19,649 nucleotides of DNA from CANRPC01 sp964456095 (GCA_964456095.1 CAYVZF010000020.1:1-19649), one strand, 5' to 3'. Numbered from the stretch's first letter, positions 7,007 to 15,276 are shown. A program made the numbers and translations. Notes: generated by a model from the sequence alone, not told the origin.

Positions 7007-8127
7007 ATTTTACATCCTCTTAAACTTACTAATACTCCTTTTGGTGCATAAACAACTACTTTACCTTTAGGAGCGATACATTTAATCCATACCAAACCAG
7101 AAATTGATATATCAATTGGATTATCAGGTAATTCAAATTCATGTCTTTCTAAATCTGAATCATTTTTTATAGTTGATGAAATAGGTTTAATTGTTTTATT
7201 TGAAATAAGCGAAGCAAATGTTTCACTTGAATTTTCAATTTTTGTTCTATGTAAATCACATTCATTTGAAGCAAAGAATGTAAAACTACCTTTTTCCCCT
7301 TCTACAAAATCAAATCTAGCAAGTCCACCTACAAAAATAGATTGATTTGAATTAATTTGGAATGTTCTAGGATTAATTTCCCTACGTGGGAAAACATATT
7401 TCATCGCATTTCTATCGATACGAGAAAAAATAGAATCTTCGACTAAAACACCAGGAGTATCATAAAAATATGTTTTTTTATCAAGTGGAACTTTAATAAC
7501 ATCTAATGTTGTTCCAGGATATGGGGATGTTGAAATAAATGTTTTTGTTTCATTTTTATATACACGTAAAAATGAATTAATAATTGAAGATTTACCTACA
7601 GACGCAGATCCAACAAAATAAACATTTTTACCATTTCTATATTTATTAATGTTATTAATAATATCATCTATATTAATATTCTTATATGCTGAAGATATAA
7701 TAGTTTCTAATGGATGAATATCATATTCATTTAATCTATCATTAACAAATTTTAAGAATTTTTTATCATCAACAGCTTTTGGTAAAACATCTCTTTTATT
7801 TGCAATTACAAGAAGTGGACACGCTCTTAAATAATCAAACACAGGAAAAACTAATGAACTTTCAAAAGCAAATAAATCGACAACATAGACGATTAAACTA
7901 TTTGTTTTTTTAGCTTCATCCATTACTTTCTTATATTCATTTGAAAAATTAGGATTCGGTACATCTTCTCCATAATGTTGTAATCTATAACAACGTTGAC
8001 ATAATGGTGTTTCTGAACTGATTTGACGTGGTAAAAATCCAGTTAAAGCCGGATTAGTATTTTGAATGACCGCTCCACAGCCAAAACATCTTAATTCTAC
8101 ATCAACTAAAGTTTTATTATTTTCCAT
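7003..8127 (-). CDS. yqeH: Circularly permuted GTPase YqeH (30S ribosome assembly)
   Basis: GTPase needed for small-subunit assembly. The 374-residue protein starts with a treble-clef zinc finger (Cys14, Cys17, Cys43, Cys46). GTP motifs then come in permuted order: G4 NKRD (110-113), G5 SSAYK (145-149), G1 GSASVGKSS (173-181), G2 region around the PGTT segment (204-207) and G3 DTPG (223-226), as expected for YqeH/YlqF-type proteins. A C-terminal beta-rich domain follows. The start lies inside the yqeG 3' end (11 bp overlap) and the stop TGA overlaps the yhbY start. Use of TGA as a stop shows the standard code. Confidence 0.96.
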   Translation of the reverse strand: MENNKTLVDVELRCFGCGAVIQNTNPALTGFLPRQISSETPLCQRCYRLQHYGEDVPNPNFSNEYKKVMDEAKKTNSLIVYVVDLFAFESSLVFPVFDYLRACPLLVIANKRDVLPKAVDDKKFLKFVNDRLNEYDIHPLETIISSAYKNINIDDIINNINKYRNGKNVYFVGSASVGKSSIINSFLRVYKNETKTFISTSPYPGTTLDVIKVPLDKKTYFYDTPGVLVEDSIFSRIDRNAMKYVFPRREINPRTFQINSNQSIFVGGLARFDFVEGEKGSFTFFASNECDLHRTKIENSSETFASLISNKTIKPISSTIKNDSDLERHEFELPDNPIDISISGLVWIKCIAPKGKVVVYAPKGVLVSLRGCKI

Positions 8128-8647
8128 AATCTTCCTCCTTCAAATGACTAATAATTCCTTTTTTTATTAATCTTTTTCTTTTTGGTTTATCAAACAATCT
8201 ATTAAATCTAGTAGTCCATTGATCTTTTGTAGTAATCGGATCAGTTAGCATTACTTTAATTCCTGTTCTAATTGCACAAGGAACATCAGTAATTAGTTGA
8301 TCTCCTACTAATAGACATTTATCAAAATCTAAATTGTTTTCTAAAATAAATTTTTTTAATTTATAACCAAATGGTTTTCTTGTACTTGATAAATAATTAA
8401 CACCTAATTTATTAGAGTACATAGATACTCTTGAACCTGTATTATTAGAAATTATATAAAGTGAAATATCATTATTATTTAATTCTTTTTTTAATTCAAT
8501 TACTCTTTCGCTAGGAGTAAATACATCATATGCATCTAAAGTATTATCTAAATCGATTAATAAAGTAGTAACTCCAATTTTTTTATAAAAACTTACTGGT
8601 ACTTCAAACACATTTTTAGCATAATAATTTGGTATTTTTTTCTTCAT
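8117..8647 (-). CDS. yqeG: YqeG family HAD-type phosphatase
   Basis: HAD superfamily IIIA phosphatase of the YqeG family; the physiological substrate is not established. All four HAD motifs are visible: DLDNT (Asp32, Asp34), ISNNTG (motif II), Lys in RKPFGYK (motif III) and VGDQLITD (motif IV). The 176-residue length is normal. It precedes yqeH as in Bacillus, and the conserved linkage to ribosome-assembly genes suggests, without proof, a role there. GGAG lies upstream of the ATG. It is the first gene of the tight yqeG-mtnN group; an 85 bp gap with a perfect palindrome separates it from ppa. Confidence 0.92.
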   Translation of the reverse strand: MKKKIPNYYAKNVFEVPVSFYKKIGVTTLLIDLDNTLDAYDVFTPSERVIELKKELNNNDISLYIISNNTGSRVSMYSNKLGVNYLSSTRKPFGYKLKKFILENNLDFDKCLLVGDQLITDVPCAIRTGIKVMLTDPITTKDQWTTRFNRLFDKPKRKRLIKKGIISHLKEEDYGK

Positions 8648-8670
8648 AAAATCTCCATATACAATAATTA

Positions 8671-8693
8671 TTTTACTTTAAATTAAAGTAAAA
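8671..8693. repeat. Perfect 9 bp palindrome in the yqeG leader
   Basis: TTTTACTTT (8671-8679) and AAAGTAAAA (8685-8693) are perfect inverted repeats around the loop AAATT, 24 bp upstream of the yqeG start. On the minus strand it is not followed by a clean T-run, so it is at best a leaky terminator after ppa. A protein-binding site is the alternative. Confidence 0.45.
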
Positions 8694-8732
8694 ATAAATA
8701 GAAACATGAACTATAAATAACGTAAAATTTAT

Positions 8733-9263
8733 TTACTTTGTAAATTTCTTTTTATATCTATCTATTGAATCTTGAATAATTTTTTCTGCTTCTATTCTAT
8801 CTCCTGTTGATTCAACAATAGTTTCTTTGTTTTCTAGCATTTTATATACTTTAAAGAAATGTCTAATTTCATCTTCAATATGGGTAGGTAATTCATCTAA
8901 TGAAGAATATGAATTATAGACAGGGTCATTTTTTGCTATTGCAATTATTTTATGATCATTATTACCTTGATCAACCATTTTAATTACACCAATTGGATAA
9001 CATTCTACGATTGATAAAGGTACAAGAGATTGAGAACATAATACAAGTACATCAAGTGGGTCAAAATCTTCAGCATATGTTCTAGGTATAAAACCATAAT
9101 TTGCAGGATAATGTGTTGATGTATATAAAATTCTATCTAATCTTAATAAACCTGTTTCTTTATCTAATTCATACTTATTTTTTGATTCAGAAGATATTTC
9201 AATAACTACTTCAAAATCATTATACTTAATTCTTTTTTCTGGTATATCGTGCCATGGATTCAT
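8733..9263 (-). CDS. ppa: Inorganic pyrophosphatase, family I
   Basis: Soluble Mg-dependent enzyme that hydrolyses pyrophosphate to two phosphates, pulling biosynthetic reactions such as NadD and Apt forward. The 176-residue length fits bacterial family I. Motifs seen are EISSESKNKYELDKETG, HYPANYGFIPRT, the metal-binding signature DFDPLDVLVL (family DxDPxDVLV), QGNNDHKIIA and HFFKVYKMLEN. Bacillus subtilis itself uses a family II enzyme (PpaC), so this differs from that model. The Shine-Dalgarno AGGAGG forms the last two codons of the upstream gene, so translation is probably coupled. Confidence 0.96.
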   Translation of the reverse strand: MNPWHDIPEKRIKYNDFEVVIEISSESKNKYELDKETGLLRLDRILYTSTHYPANYGFIPRTYAEDFDPLDVLVLCSQSLVPLSIVECYPIGVIKMVDQGNNDHKIIAIAKNDPVYNSYSSLDELPTHIEDEIRHFFKVYKMLENKETIVESTGDRIEAEKIIQDSIDRYKKKFTK

Positions 9264-9278
9264 AATTATTTACCTCCT
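9261..9278 (-). promoter_or_regulatory. Ribosome binding site of ppa inside the pncA-like gene end
   Basis: AGGAGG (9278-9273 on the minus strand) is the last two Arg codons of the upstream hydrolase. TAA follows at once, and the ppa ATG lies nine bases downstream. The optimal spacing fixes the ppa start. Confidence 0.8.
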
Positions 9279-9791
9279 AATTTCAATATGTATAGCTTTT
9301 AAAACATCATAAGCTTTACTTTCTAATTCTTTATCAAATGATGAAGAACCTAATGCATCAATTACAACATGAGCATTTTCACAAGCGCTTTTACATATAA
9401 CAGCGTTTGCTAGTACACACATATTAGATACTAGACCTAAAAGCACAATCTCATCATAATCTTTATTTAATAAATAGTTCAATAATTCTTTTGACCCAAA
9501 TGATTTTTTTTCAAATCCTTTATCGTTAACAAGTAATTCTTTTATTCTTGGTCTTAATTCATGTCCGTATGTACCTTTTATGCAATGTTTAATAGGTAAA
9601 TTAATACCTTCTTCAGTTTCTAAATAATTATCATAATGAGTATCTAATGTATATATAACATCATCATGATTATTATGGTATAAATTAATCATATCAATGA
9701 TATGTTCCTCTATTAAATGAGCATCAGGAAAGCCTAATACCCCATCTACAAAATCATTTTGATAATCTACAACGATTAATAATTTTTTCAT
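9270..9791 (-). CDS. Nicotinamidase-like cysteine hydrolase (isochorismatase superfamily)
   Basis: Probably converts nicotinamide to nicotinate, the first step of deamidating NAD salvage. The 173-residue protein has the superfamily triad: Asp9 in VVDYQNDF, Lys95 or Lys96 in FEKKSFGS and the nucleophile Cys125 in LVSNMCVLANA. Asp50 and His52 (LDTHYD) and His69 (IKHC) resemble the metal ligands of PncA-type nicotinamidases, which supports that activity over isochorismatase. Its neighbours, a pyrophosphatase and (downstream) nadD, suit NAD synthesis. It lies 10 bp after the unknown 581-residue gene. Other amidohydrolases of this fold cannot be excluded, so pncA is not assigned firmly. Confidence 0.85.
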   Translation of the reverse strand: MKKLLIVVDYQNDFVDGVLGFPDAHLIEEHIIDMINLYHNNHDDVIYTLDTHYDNYLETEEGINLPIKHCIKGTYGHELRPRIKELLVNDKGFEKKSFGSKELLNYLLNKDYDEIVLLGLVSNMCVLANAVICKSACENAHVVIDALGSSSFDKELESKAYDVLKAIHIEIRR

Positions 9792-9801
9792 AAATATCCC
9801 C

Positions 9802-11547
9802 TTAATTTATTTTATTTTTATTATCTTCATTACTTTGAATTGAATCAACTTCATCAATATTTTCATTTTCAAAATCAGACATATCAATTCTATTCATTAC
9901 ATCTATTATTTTCCTTAGATAATTGTTGATTTCTTTATATTTTGCTTTATGTTTATTATCATCATATAAATTTAAAATATAATCTAAATCTGGAAATAAA
10001 ACCAAATAAAGAAATGCATCATCTGCGTCAAAATCAACTTTTTTTAATCTTTCAAGGGCTAAATTAATATGGAAATCAACATCTTTTTTAGGAGCTAAAT
10101 CTTCATTTAAAACTTGAGCTGTTAATAAAGGTATTTGAATTGAAAGTAATAAACTTTCAGGTCTATTTGAATAATATTTATCTTCAAATATTTTATTAAA
10201 TAAATCAATATATTTATAACAATTAAAAAAATCACTTGTAGAGATAAAGTCTTTAATCAAAATTATTAACGAAAATGGTATATTAAAACTATCTAAATTT
10301 CCTACTTCATTTTCATAATTGTCTACATAATATTTTAAAAGTTTTAATGAAAGCTTTAAAGAAATAGAATTTACAAAATTTGAACATTCATATATTACAT
10401 CAAATGGATTTTCTATTTTATCATCAACAATAAAATCTATTTTATTATAGTAATAAAATGCTTCTTTTTCATTTTTAAGTTTATAATTACATAAGTAATA
10501 CAATGTATATAAAACATTAATAATATCAACATTCGAAAAAGATTTTATTTTTTCTAAGTCATTGTCATTTAATTCAAATTTATTTAAATCATTTAAAATT
10601 TTATTAAAATCAGGTTTATCATCAAAATGTAATGATAATAAATTAAAAAATGAACCTGCATAGTTTTTATCACTATAACCAAATTTACTTATACATTTAG
10701 CATAAGCATAACCAATATTAAGATTTTCATCAAATTTTGTTTTATTATTAATATTCTTATAATATTTAGCTAAACAGTAATAATCTAAAGCAAGATTTTC
10801 ATATGCTTCTAATTTATTAAATAATAACGTTATTTTATCAAATTCGATTTTTTGTTTTATAACTTTTAAATAATTTTTACTACTTTCTTTATTTAATTTA
10901 TTATAAATAAAATCACTATTTTCAATAAAATCATTTAAATTTGATACTATTTCATCATACTCAAAATCATGATTTCTTTTTTTAAATGATATCTCATTGG
11001 TGTTTTTTTCATAATCATCATTATCTAAATACATTTTAATATATTTTGTAAATAATTTATGACACTTATTTTTATAATCAATGAAATCAAAAAAAGCTAA
11101 TTTATTAATATTTATATCAAAAATATTATCTTTAATTAATTTATCAATTTTTGCTCTTGTATAGTTTTTCTTTTTCGTTGTTAATAACAATAACATTAAT
11201 ACATAATAATACAATTCATCTTCATTTAAATATGACTGAATTAAAGCAAATGTATTATCTATAGTTAATTTGTTTATATTAATATCATCATTCATAAATA
11301 CAACTAAATTATTTAATACGTATTTATTAGTAAGTTTAATAAATTTATTATACTTGTCTAAATCTCTTTCATTATCTATAACTAAAATTATATAACTATA
11401 ATCTTTAATATCATCAAAAGAAGTACAATAATGATAATCAAATGAAATAGATTCATTTTTATTTTTTATTAAAAATGCATTAATATTATCTAATAATTTT
11501 TTTAAAGATTCGCTACTTTCTAAATTTGAATTTACCAAAACTTTCAT
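9802..11547 (-). CDS. Uncharacterised protein: alpha/beta N-terminal domain plus TPR-like helices
   Basis: I do not recognise this 581-residue protein. The first 125 residues alternate hydrophobic strands and helices (MKVLVNS; FDYHYC 36-41; YIILVID 52-58; NNLVVFMNDD 79-88) and resemble a small Rossmann-like or TIR/receiver-like fold, without visible catalytic motifs. The rest is strongly helical, rich in Lys, Asn, Asp and Tyr. Residues about 248-287 (YENLALDYYCLAKYYKNINN and onward) look like a tetratricopeptide-type helix pair. The tail from about 555 is acidic and probably disordered. No signal peptide or clear membrane segment is seen, so it is likely cytoplasmic. The ATG follows AGGTAGGA. 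It lies between the tRNA terminator and the nicotinamidase-like gene, and probably leads that operon. Confidence 0.75.
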   Translation of the reverse strand: MKVLVNSNLESSESLKKLLDNINAFLIKNKNESISFDYHYCTSFDDIKDYSYIILVIDNERDLDKYNKFIKLTNKYVLNNLVVFMNDDININKLTIDNTFALIQSYLNEDELYYYVLMLLLLTTKKKNYTRAKIDKLIKDNIFDININKLAFFDFIDYKNKCHKLFTKYIKMYLDNDDYEKNTNEISFKKRNHDFEYDEIVSNLNDFIENSDFIYNKLNKESSKNYLKVIKQKIEFDKITLLFNKLEAYENLALDYYCLAKYYKNINNKTKFDENLNIGYAYAKCISKFGYSDKNYAGSFFNLLSLHFDDKPDFNKILNDLNKFELNDNDLEKIKSFSNVDIINVLYTLYYLCNYKLKNEKEAFYYYNKIDFIVDDKIENPFDVIYECSNFVNSISLKLSLKLLKYYVDNYENEVGNLDSFNIPFSLIILIKDFISTSDFFNCYKYIDLFNKIFEDKYYSNRPESLLLSIQIPLLTAQVLNEDLAPKKDVDFHINLALERLKKVDFDADDAFLYLVLFPDLDYILNLYDDNKHKAKYKEINNYLRKIIDVMNRIDMSDFENENIDEVDSIQSNEDNKNKIN

Positions 11548-11628
11548 AATAATTCCTACCTTTTTTTATTATATATAAAAATTAGAAACTATTCTATTGT
11601 AACAAGATAAATTAATATCATTTTTCGT

Positions 11629-11662
11629 AAAAAAAAAGATTTGACACATTAAGCATCAAACC
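11629..11662 (-). terminator. Intrinsic terminator of the tRNA operon
   Basis: On the minus strand GGTTTGATGC (11662-11653) pairs with GTGTCAAATC (11647-11638), using a few G-U pairs, around the loop TTAAT. Nine T follow. It is placed just downstream of tRNA-Ser and ends the three-tRNA transcript. Confidence 0.85.
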
Positions 11663-11674
11663 TAAATTTTCAAA

Positions 11675-11766
11675 TGGCGGAGAAACAGAGATTCGAACTC
11701 TGGCGAGGCTTGCACCTCCTAATGGTTTTCAAGACCATCCCCTTCAGCCAGCTTGGGTATTTCTCC
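11675..11766 (-). tRNA. tRNA-Ser (TGA anticodon)
   Basis: The 92 nt class II tRNA includes an encoded CCA. The acceptor stem GGAGAAA pairs with TTTCTCC, the discriminator is G, and the anticodon loop CTTGAAA gives TGA, reading UCN codons. A long variable arm (AGGAGGTGCAAGCCTC) and T-arm CAGAGTTCGAATCTCTG are visible. It is last of three tRNAs in one transcript, just before the terminator. Confidence 0.95.
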
Positions 11767-11779
11767 ATAAATAATTCAT

Positions 11780-11855
11780 TGGTGGACCCTGCAGGACTTG
11801 AACCTGCAACAACCCGTTTATGAGACGGGGGCTCTAACCATTGAACTAAGGGTCC
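11780..11855 (-). tRNA. tRNA with CAT anticodon, most likely tRNA-Ile2 (lysidine-modified)
   Basis: The 76 nt tRNA carries an encoded CCA. Acceptor GGACCCT pairs with AGGGTCC, and the anticodon loop is CTCATAA. It has a normal 1-72 pair and no GGG/CCC anticodon-stem signature, so it is not the initiator. Acceptor and D-arm resemble known Ile2 tRNAs (GGACC or GGCCC start, short D-loop) rather than the elongator tRNA-Met beside it. If so, C34 must be modified by TilS to read AUA, a codon this AT-rich genome uses heavily. Confidence 0.85.
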
Positions 11856-11859
11856 ATAT

Positions 11860-11936
11860 TGGTAGCGGCGGGGGGACTCGAACCCTCGACCTATCGGGTA
11901 TGAACCGAACGCTCTAACCAACTGGGCTACGCCGCC
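11860..11936 (-). tRNA. Elongator tRNA-Met (CAT)
   Basis: The 77 nt tRNA has an encoded CCA. Acceptor GGCGGCG pairs with CGCCGCT apart from the last wobble or mismatch, and the anticodon loop TTCATAC gives CAT. The sequence closely follows the elongator tRNA-Met of Bacillus (GGCGG start, GGTTCATACCC arm). It is first of three tRNAs in the transcript, with the promoter about 25 bp upstream. Confidence 0.93.
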
Positions 11937-11960
11937 GTGTCATTTTTAACACGCTCTATT

Positions 11961-11988
11961 ATTCTACCAAATTTATTATTTTTTGCAA
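11961..11988 (-). promoter_or_regulatory. Promoter of the tRNA operon
   Basis: On the minus strand TTGCAA (11988-11983) and TAGAAT (11966-11961) are separated by 16 bp, with TGG directly before the -10, an extended -10 form. Transcription should start near 11953, about 17 bp before tRNA-Met. This is the best promoter match in the window. Confidence 0.75.
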
Positions 11989-12010
11989 TAGTTTTTTTAA
12001 AAAATTTTCA

Positions 12011-12056
12011 AAAATAATTACTAAATTACAATAAAAATTAAAAAGTAATAATTTTT
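12011..12056 (-). terminator. Weak candidate terminator after the pseudouridine synthase gene
   Basis: On the minus strand AAAAATTATTAC and GTAATTATTTTT can pair with two mismatches, ending in five T. The arms are almost pure A and T, so stability would be low. The gap 11937-12081 otherwise holds only the tRNA promoter. Confidence 0.35.
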
Positions 12057-12081
12057 ATAATTAAAAAACTTATAATTTATA

Positions 12082-13056
12082 CTATTTTTTAGAGTTTTTT
12101 ATTTTTTTATCATTGTTTTTAATTATATTTTTATTAAAAACAGAATAAAAAATATCAGGTGTTTTGGTTTTTATTTCAATCAAGTTATTATTAAATGGAT
12201 GAATAAATGAAAGAGTTAAAGCATGAAGTCCTAATCTTTTTATAGGATTTTCATTACTTTTATATTTTTCATCTCCAACAACCATATGACCTAATTCTTT
12301 CATATGAACTCTTATTTGATTCTTTCTTCCTGTATCAATTAATACATCTAGTAACGAATAATTATCATTCTTTTTAATTACTTTATAATGTGTAGTTGCT
12401 TTTAATCCATCACCTGCTTTTTTAGATGAATACATTAAATTTGTTTTAGTTTCTAAAAGCCATGATGTTTTTGTTCCTTCATCTTTTTCCATATACCCCT
12501 CAACTAGAGCAATATATTCTCTCTTTTTTACAAATATATTCCAATCATCTTGTAATGCAACTCTAATTTCATTATTTTTAGCAAAAAGGAGAACACCAGA
12601 TGTATCTTTATCAATCCTATGACATACAAATAAACGATTTTTAGGATCTTTAGTTCTAACATAATCTGTAGCTAGTCTATATGCCGTTACTGTTTTTTCT
12701 TTATCTGTAGCAACTGATAATAATCCACTTGGTTTATCTATAGCTAAAAAATCATCATCTTCATAGATAACATTTATTTTTGATTTATTATGAGATGGTT
12801 TTATTCTACTTGGAGAAATCATTACAATATCTCCTTTAACTACTTCAAAATCAAATTGTGAAACAGGATTTCCATCAATTAATACTTGATGATGAGACAA
12901 AAGCGATTTAATATTATTTCTTGATTTATTTTTTAAAGTTAAAAGAAGAAAATCAATTAACCTCATATTTTCTTTTACTTCATATTCTTTAATTTTTAAT
13001 TGAAGTTCTTGTCTTTTCGTTTGTTTTTTATTTAATTCGTTTTTATTTTTTCTCAT
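12082..13056 (-). CDS. RluA family RNA pseudouridine synthase
   Basis: Isomerises uridine to pseudouridine in rRNA or tRNA; the exact target cannot be read from sequence. After a Lys-rich N-terminus of about 28 residues comes an S4 RNA-binding domain (about 30-82: MRLIDFLLLTLKNKSRNNIK, VLIDG). The catalytic domain has HRIDKDTSG (146-154, catalytic Asp149) and GRKNQIRVH (243-251), both standard RluA motifs. The length of 324 residues is normal. It begins 2 bp after the rel stop, with AGGAGA somewhat far upstream inside rel. It ends the apt-rel operon. Met31 is a possible shorter start, but this would trim the edge of the S4 domain. Confidence 0.9.
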   Translation of the reverse strand: MRKNKNELNKKQTKRQELQLKIKEYEVKENMRLIDFLLLTLKNKSRNNIKSLLSHHQVLIDGNPVSQFDFEVVKGDIVMISPSRIKPSHNKSKINVIYEDDDFLAIDKPSGLLSVATDKEKTVTAYRLATDYVRTKDPKNRLFVCHRIDKDTSGVLLFAKNNEIRVALQDDWNIFVKKREYIALVEGYMEKDEGTKTSWLLETKTNLMYSSKKAGDGLKATTHYKVIKKNDNYSLLDVLIDTGRKNQIRVHMKELGHMVVGDEKYKSNENPIKRLGLHALTLSFIHPFNNNLIEIKTKTPDIFYSVFNKNIIKNNDKKIKNSKK

Positions 13057-13058
13057 AT

Positions 13059-15263
13059 CTATTTAATAACTCTCCTAACATCATAAACACCTTCAATTGA
13101 TTTAACATCAGAAAATACATCAAATAATCGTTTATTAGATGTAACTAGAATTGATAAATCAAATAATGAAGTAAGTTTATTAGCAAGTACTTTTGCAGAA
13201 AATTTTGTGCATGTAATTTTTAAAGATGATAAAGTGTTCATAACATCAACAATAAGATTAGGTCTATCATTAGCCTCTATTTGAATATGAGCAGTAAAAG
13301 TACTAGACATAGAAGAAGGATTCCAATCAACATTAATCGTTCTATTTACTTCATTTTGAATATTTGGACAATCTTTTCTATGAACTTTAATGCCTTTCCC
13401 ACGAGTTATATAACCAACTATTTCATCACCTGGAATTGGTGTGCAACAAGGCGCAAGTTGAATTTTAATATTTGAAACACCTGAAACAATAACATCTTGA
13501 TTTTTAGACATGTTATTTCTATTTGAATGTTTTTTAACAACAGATTCAATTATAGATGTTTTATCCAATTTATCTCTTATATTCAATGCATCGATTACCG
13601 CGGTAATAGGTGGATTTTTTTGAGAAACACCATATAAGAATTCATCTATTGAATTATATGAAAATTTACTAATAAATTTATCATCTATATAATTAGAAAA
13701 ATCTTTATCAGATAATCCATGTTCTTTAAAAGCCTCAATTATAGATGATTTAGCTTTATTAATAGAATCATCTTTCATAAATTCTTGATTCTTTTTAATT
13801 AAAAACTTTCTTATATGATTTTTCGCATTAGATGTTTTTACAAGTTGTAACCAACTTTCATTAGGTCCAGATGAAACTTTTGAAGTTTTAATTTCAATAA
13901 TATCACCAGTTTTTAATTTAGTTGATAAAGGAACTAATGAATTATTAACTTTTGCACCAACTGCTGAATCGCCAACACCAGAATGTATTTTATAAGCAAA
14001 ATCAATAGGAGTAGAACCTTCAGGCAATTCGATTAGTTTACCTTTAGGTGTAAATACATACACATTAGCGTCGAATATATCATGAGTTAAACTTGACATG
14101 TATTCTTTTGCGGATTCTGTTTCATTATCAGTCATCGATACAAAATCTCTAAACCAATGTAGTTTTTCTTCAATCTCTTTTTGCTCTTTTTTAGCGTCGT
14201 ATTTTTTACCTTCTTTATATCTCCAATGTGCTGCGACACCACCTTCTGCGATTTCATCCATTTTTTTAGTTCTAATTTGAATTTCAAATATATTACCGTC
14301 TTGAGTTAAAATAGTAGTGTGTAATGATTGATACATATTAGGTTTTGGCATAGCAATATAATCTTTAAATCTTCCAGGAACAGGAACATAAATAGAATGT
14401 ATATATCCTAATATTTCATAACAATTAAGTTCTGTTTCTGTAATAATACGCATTGCCATAATATCGTAAATTTCATCAAATTTGCGACCTTTAAAATACA
14501 TTTTTTTATATATTGAATATATTTCTTTAACTCTTGAGGAAATTGTAAATGGTATTTTTGTAGAAATTAACATATCTGCGATTTTCTTTTGTAAATGCAT
14601 CATTGCTTTTTTTCTATCAATACTTCTTTCATTTAAAAGATTTTCAATTTCTTCGTATTTTTCTCTTTCTAAATAATATAAAGATAAATCTTCTAATTCA
14701 GATTTAACTTTATGAATACCTAATCTATGTGCGATAGGAGCATATACATCAAGTGTCTCTTTAGCAATTCTTTTTTGTTTTTCACTATTAACATAGTTTA
14801 AAGTACGCATATTATGAAGTCTATCCGCTAATTTAATAATAATAACTCTTATATCATGCGCAGTTGCAATAAATATTTTTCTATGACCTTCCGCGACTAA
14901 TTCACTATCACGGCTTTTTCTAGATAATTCTTGAATTTTTGTAACACCATCGACAAGAAGTGCTATATCTTCACCAAAAAGATTCTTAATATCATCTAAT
15001 GTTGTAGAAGTATCTTCAACAGTATCATGTAAAAATCCTGCAACAAGAGTTGATGGACCAGCATTTAAAGTAGCTAAAATATAGCAAACCTCTATTGCAT
15101 GAATAATATATGGTTCACCTGAATGTCTAAATTGTCCTTCATGTTGTTTTAAAGCATATAAATAAGCTTTTTCAATACGATCAATATCATTTTGATTAGT
15201 TATATAACTAGAAAAAGCTTCTTTAACATCTTGAAAAGTATGTTTTTCAGAATATAGTTTCAA
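13059..15263 (-). CDS. rel: Bifunctional (p)ppGpp synthetase/hydrolase Rel (RSH)
   Basis: Makes and degrades the stringent-response alarmones pppGpp and ppGpp, and senses uncharged tRNA on ribosomes. Domains in order: HD hydrolase with intact HDTVEDT (about residue 80), synthetase with YSIYKKM and GRFKDYIAMPKPNMYQSLHT (the RxKD form found in bifunctional enzymes), TGS (VYVFTPKGKLIELPEG), a zinc-finger-type region with CCTPIPGDEIVGY and DCPN, and a C-terminal ACT domain. I place the start at TTG 15263, giving 734 residues, because AGGAGTGAT sits eight bases before it. The in-frame GTG at 15272 would overlap the Shine-Dalgarno itself. The neighbour apt matches the Bacillus apt-relA order. Confidence 0.96.
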   Translation of the reverse strand: MKLYSEKHTFQDVKEAFSSYITNQNDIDRIEKAYLYALKQHEGQFRHSGEPYIIHAIEVCYILATLNAGPSTLVAGFLHDTVEDTSTTLDDIKNLFGEDIALLVDGVTKIQELSRKSRDSELVAEGHRKIFIATAHDIRVIIIKLADRLHNMRTLNYVNSEKQKRIAKETLDVYAPIAHRLGIHKVKSELEDLSLYYLEREKYEEIENLLNERSIDRKKAMMHLQKKIADMLISTKIPFTISSRVKEIYSIYKKMYFKGRKFDEIYDIMAMRIITETELNCYEILGYIHSIYVPVPGRFKDYIAMPKPNMYQSLHTTILTQDGNIFEIQIRTKKMDEIAEGGVAAHWRYKEGKKYDAKKEQKEIEEKLHWFRDFVSMTDNETESAKEYMSSLTHDIFDANVYVFTPKGKLIELPEGSTPIDFAYKIHSGVGDSAVGAKVNNSLVPLSTKLKTGDIIEIKTSKVSSGPNESWLQLVKTSNAKNHIRKFLIKKNQEFMKDDSINKAKSSIIEAFKEHGLSDKDFSNYIDDKFISKFSYNSIDEFLYGVSQKNPPITAVIDALNIRDKLDKTSIIESVVKKHSNRNNMSKNQDVIVSGVSNIKIQLAPCCTPIPGDEIVGYITRGKGIKVHRKDCPNIQNEVNRTINVDWNPSSMSSTFTAHIQIEANDRPNLIVDVMNTLSSLKITCTKFSAKVLANKLTSLFDLSILVTSNKRLFDVFSDVKSIEGVYDVRRVIK

Positions 15264-15276
15264 AAAAATCACTCCT
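15261..15276 (-). promoter_or_regulatory. Ribosome binding site that fixes the rel start
   Basis: AGGAG (15276-15272) overlaps the apt stop TAG (15277-15275), and TTG follows at 15263-15261 with eight bases between. The GTG at 15272 lies within this Shine-Dalgarno region and so is a poor start. Termination of apt and initiation of rel are probably coupled. Confidence 0.7.

Noticed and set aside
11670..11921. An open frame of 83 codons on the minus strand
   Set aside because: It lies entirely across the three tRNA genes and has no protein-like character; the tRNAs explain the sequence.
13580..13592. ATGCATCGAT inside rel as another hairpin-element copy
   Set aside because: Only a short shared core with no paired arm, and it lies in coding sequence; coincidental.
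13281..14676. Three short plus-strand open frames antisense to rel
   Set aside because: All overlap conserved Rel domains in antisense and lack ribosome binding sites; chance frames in AT-rich DNA.
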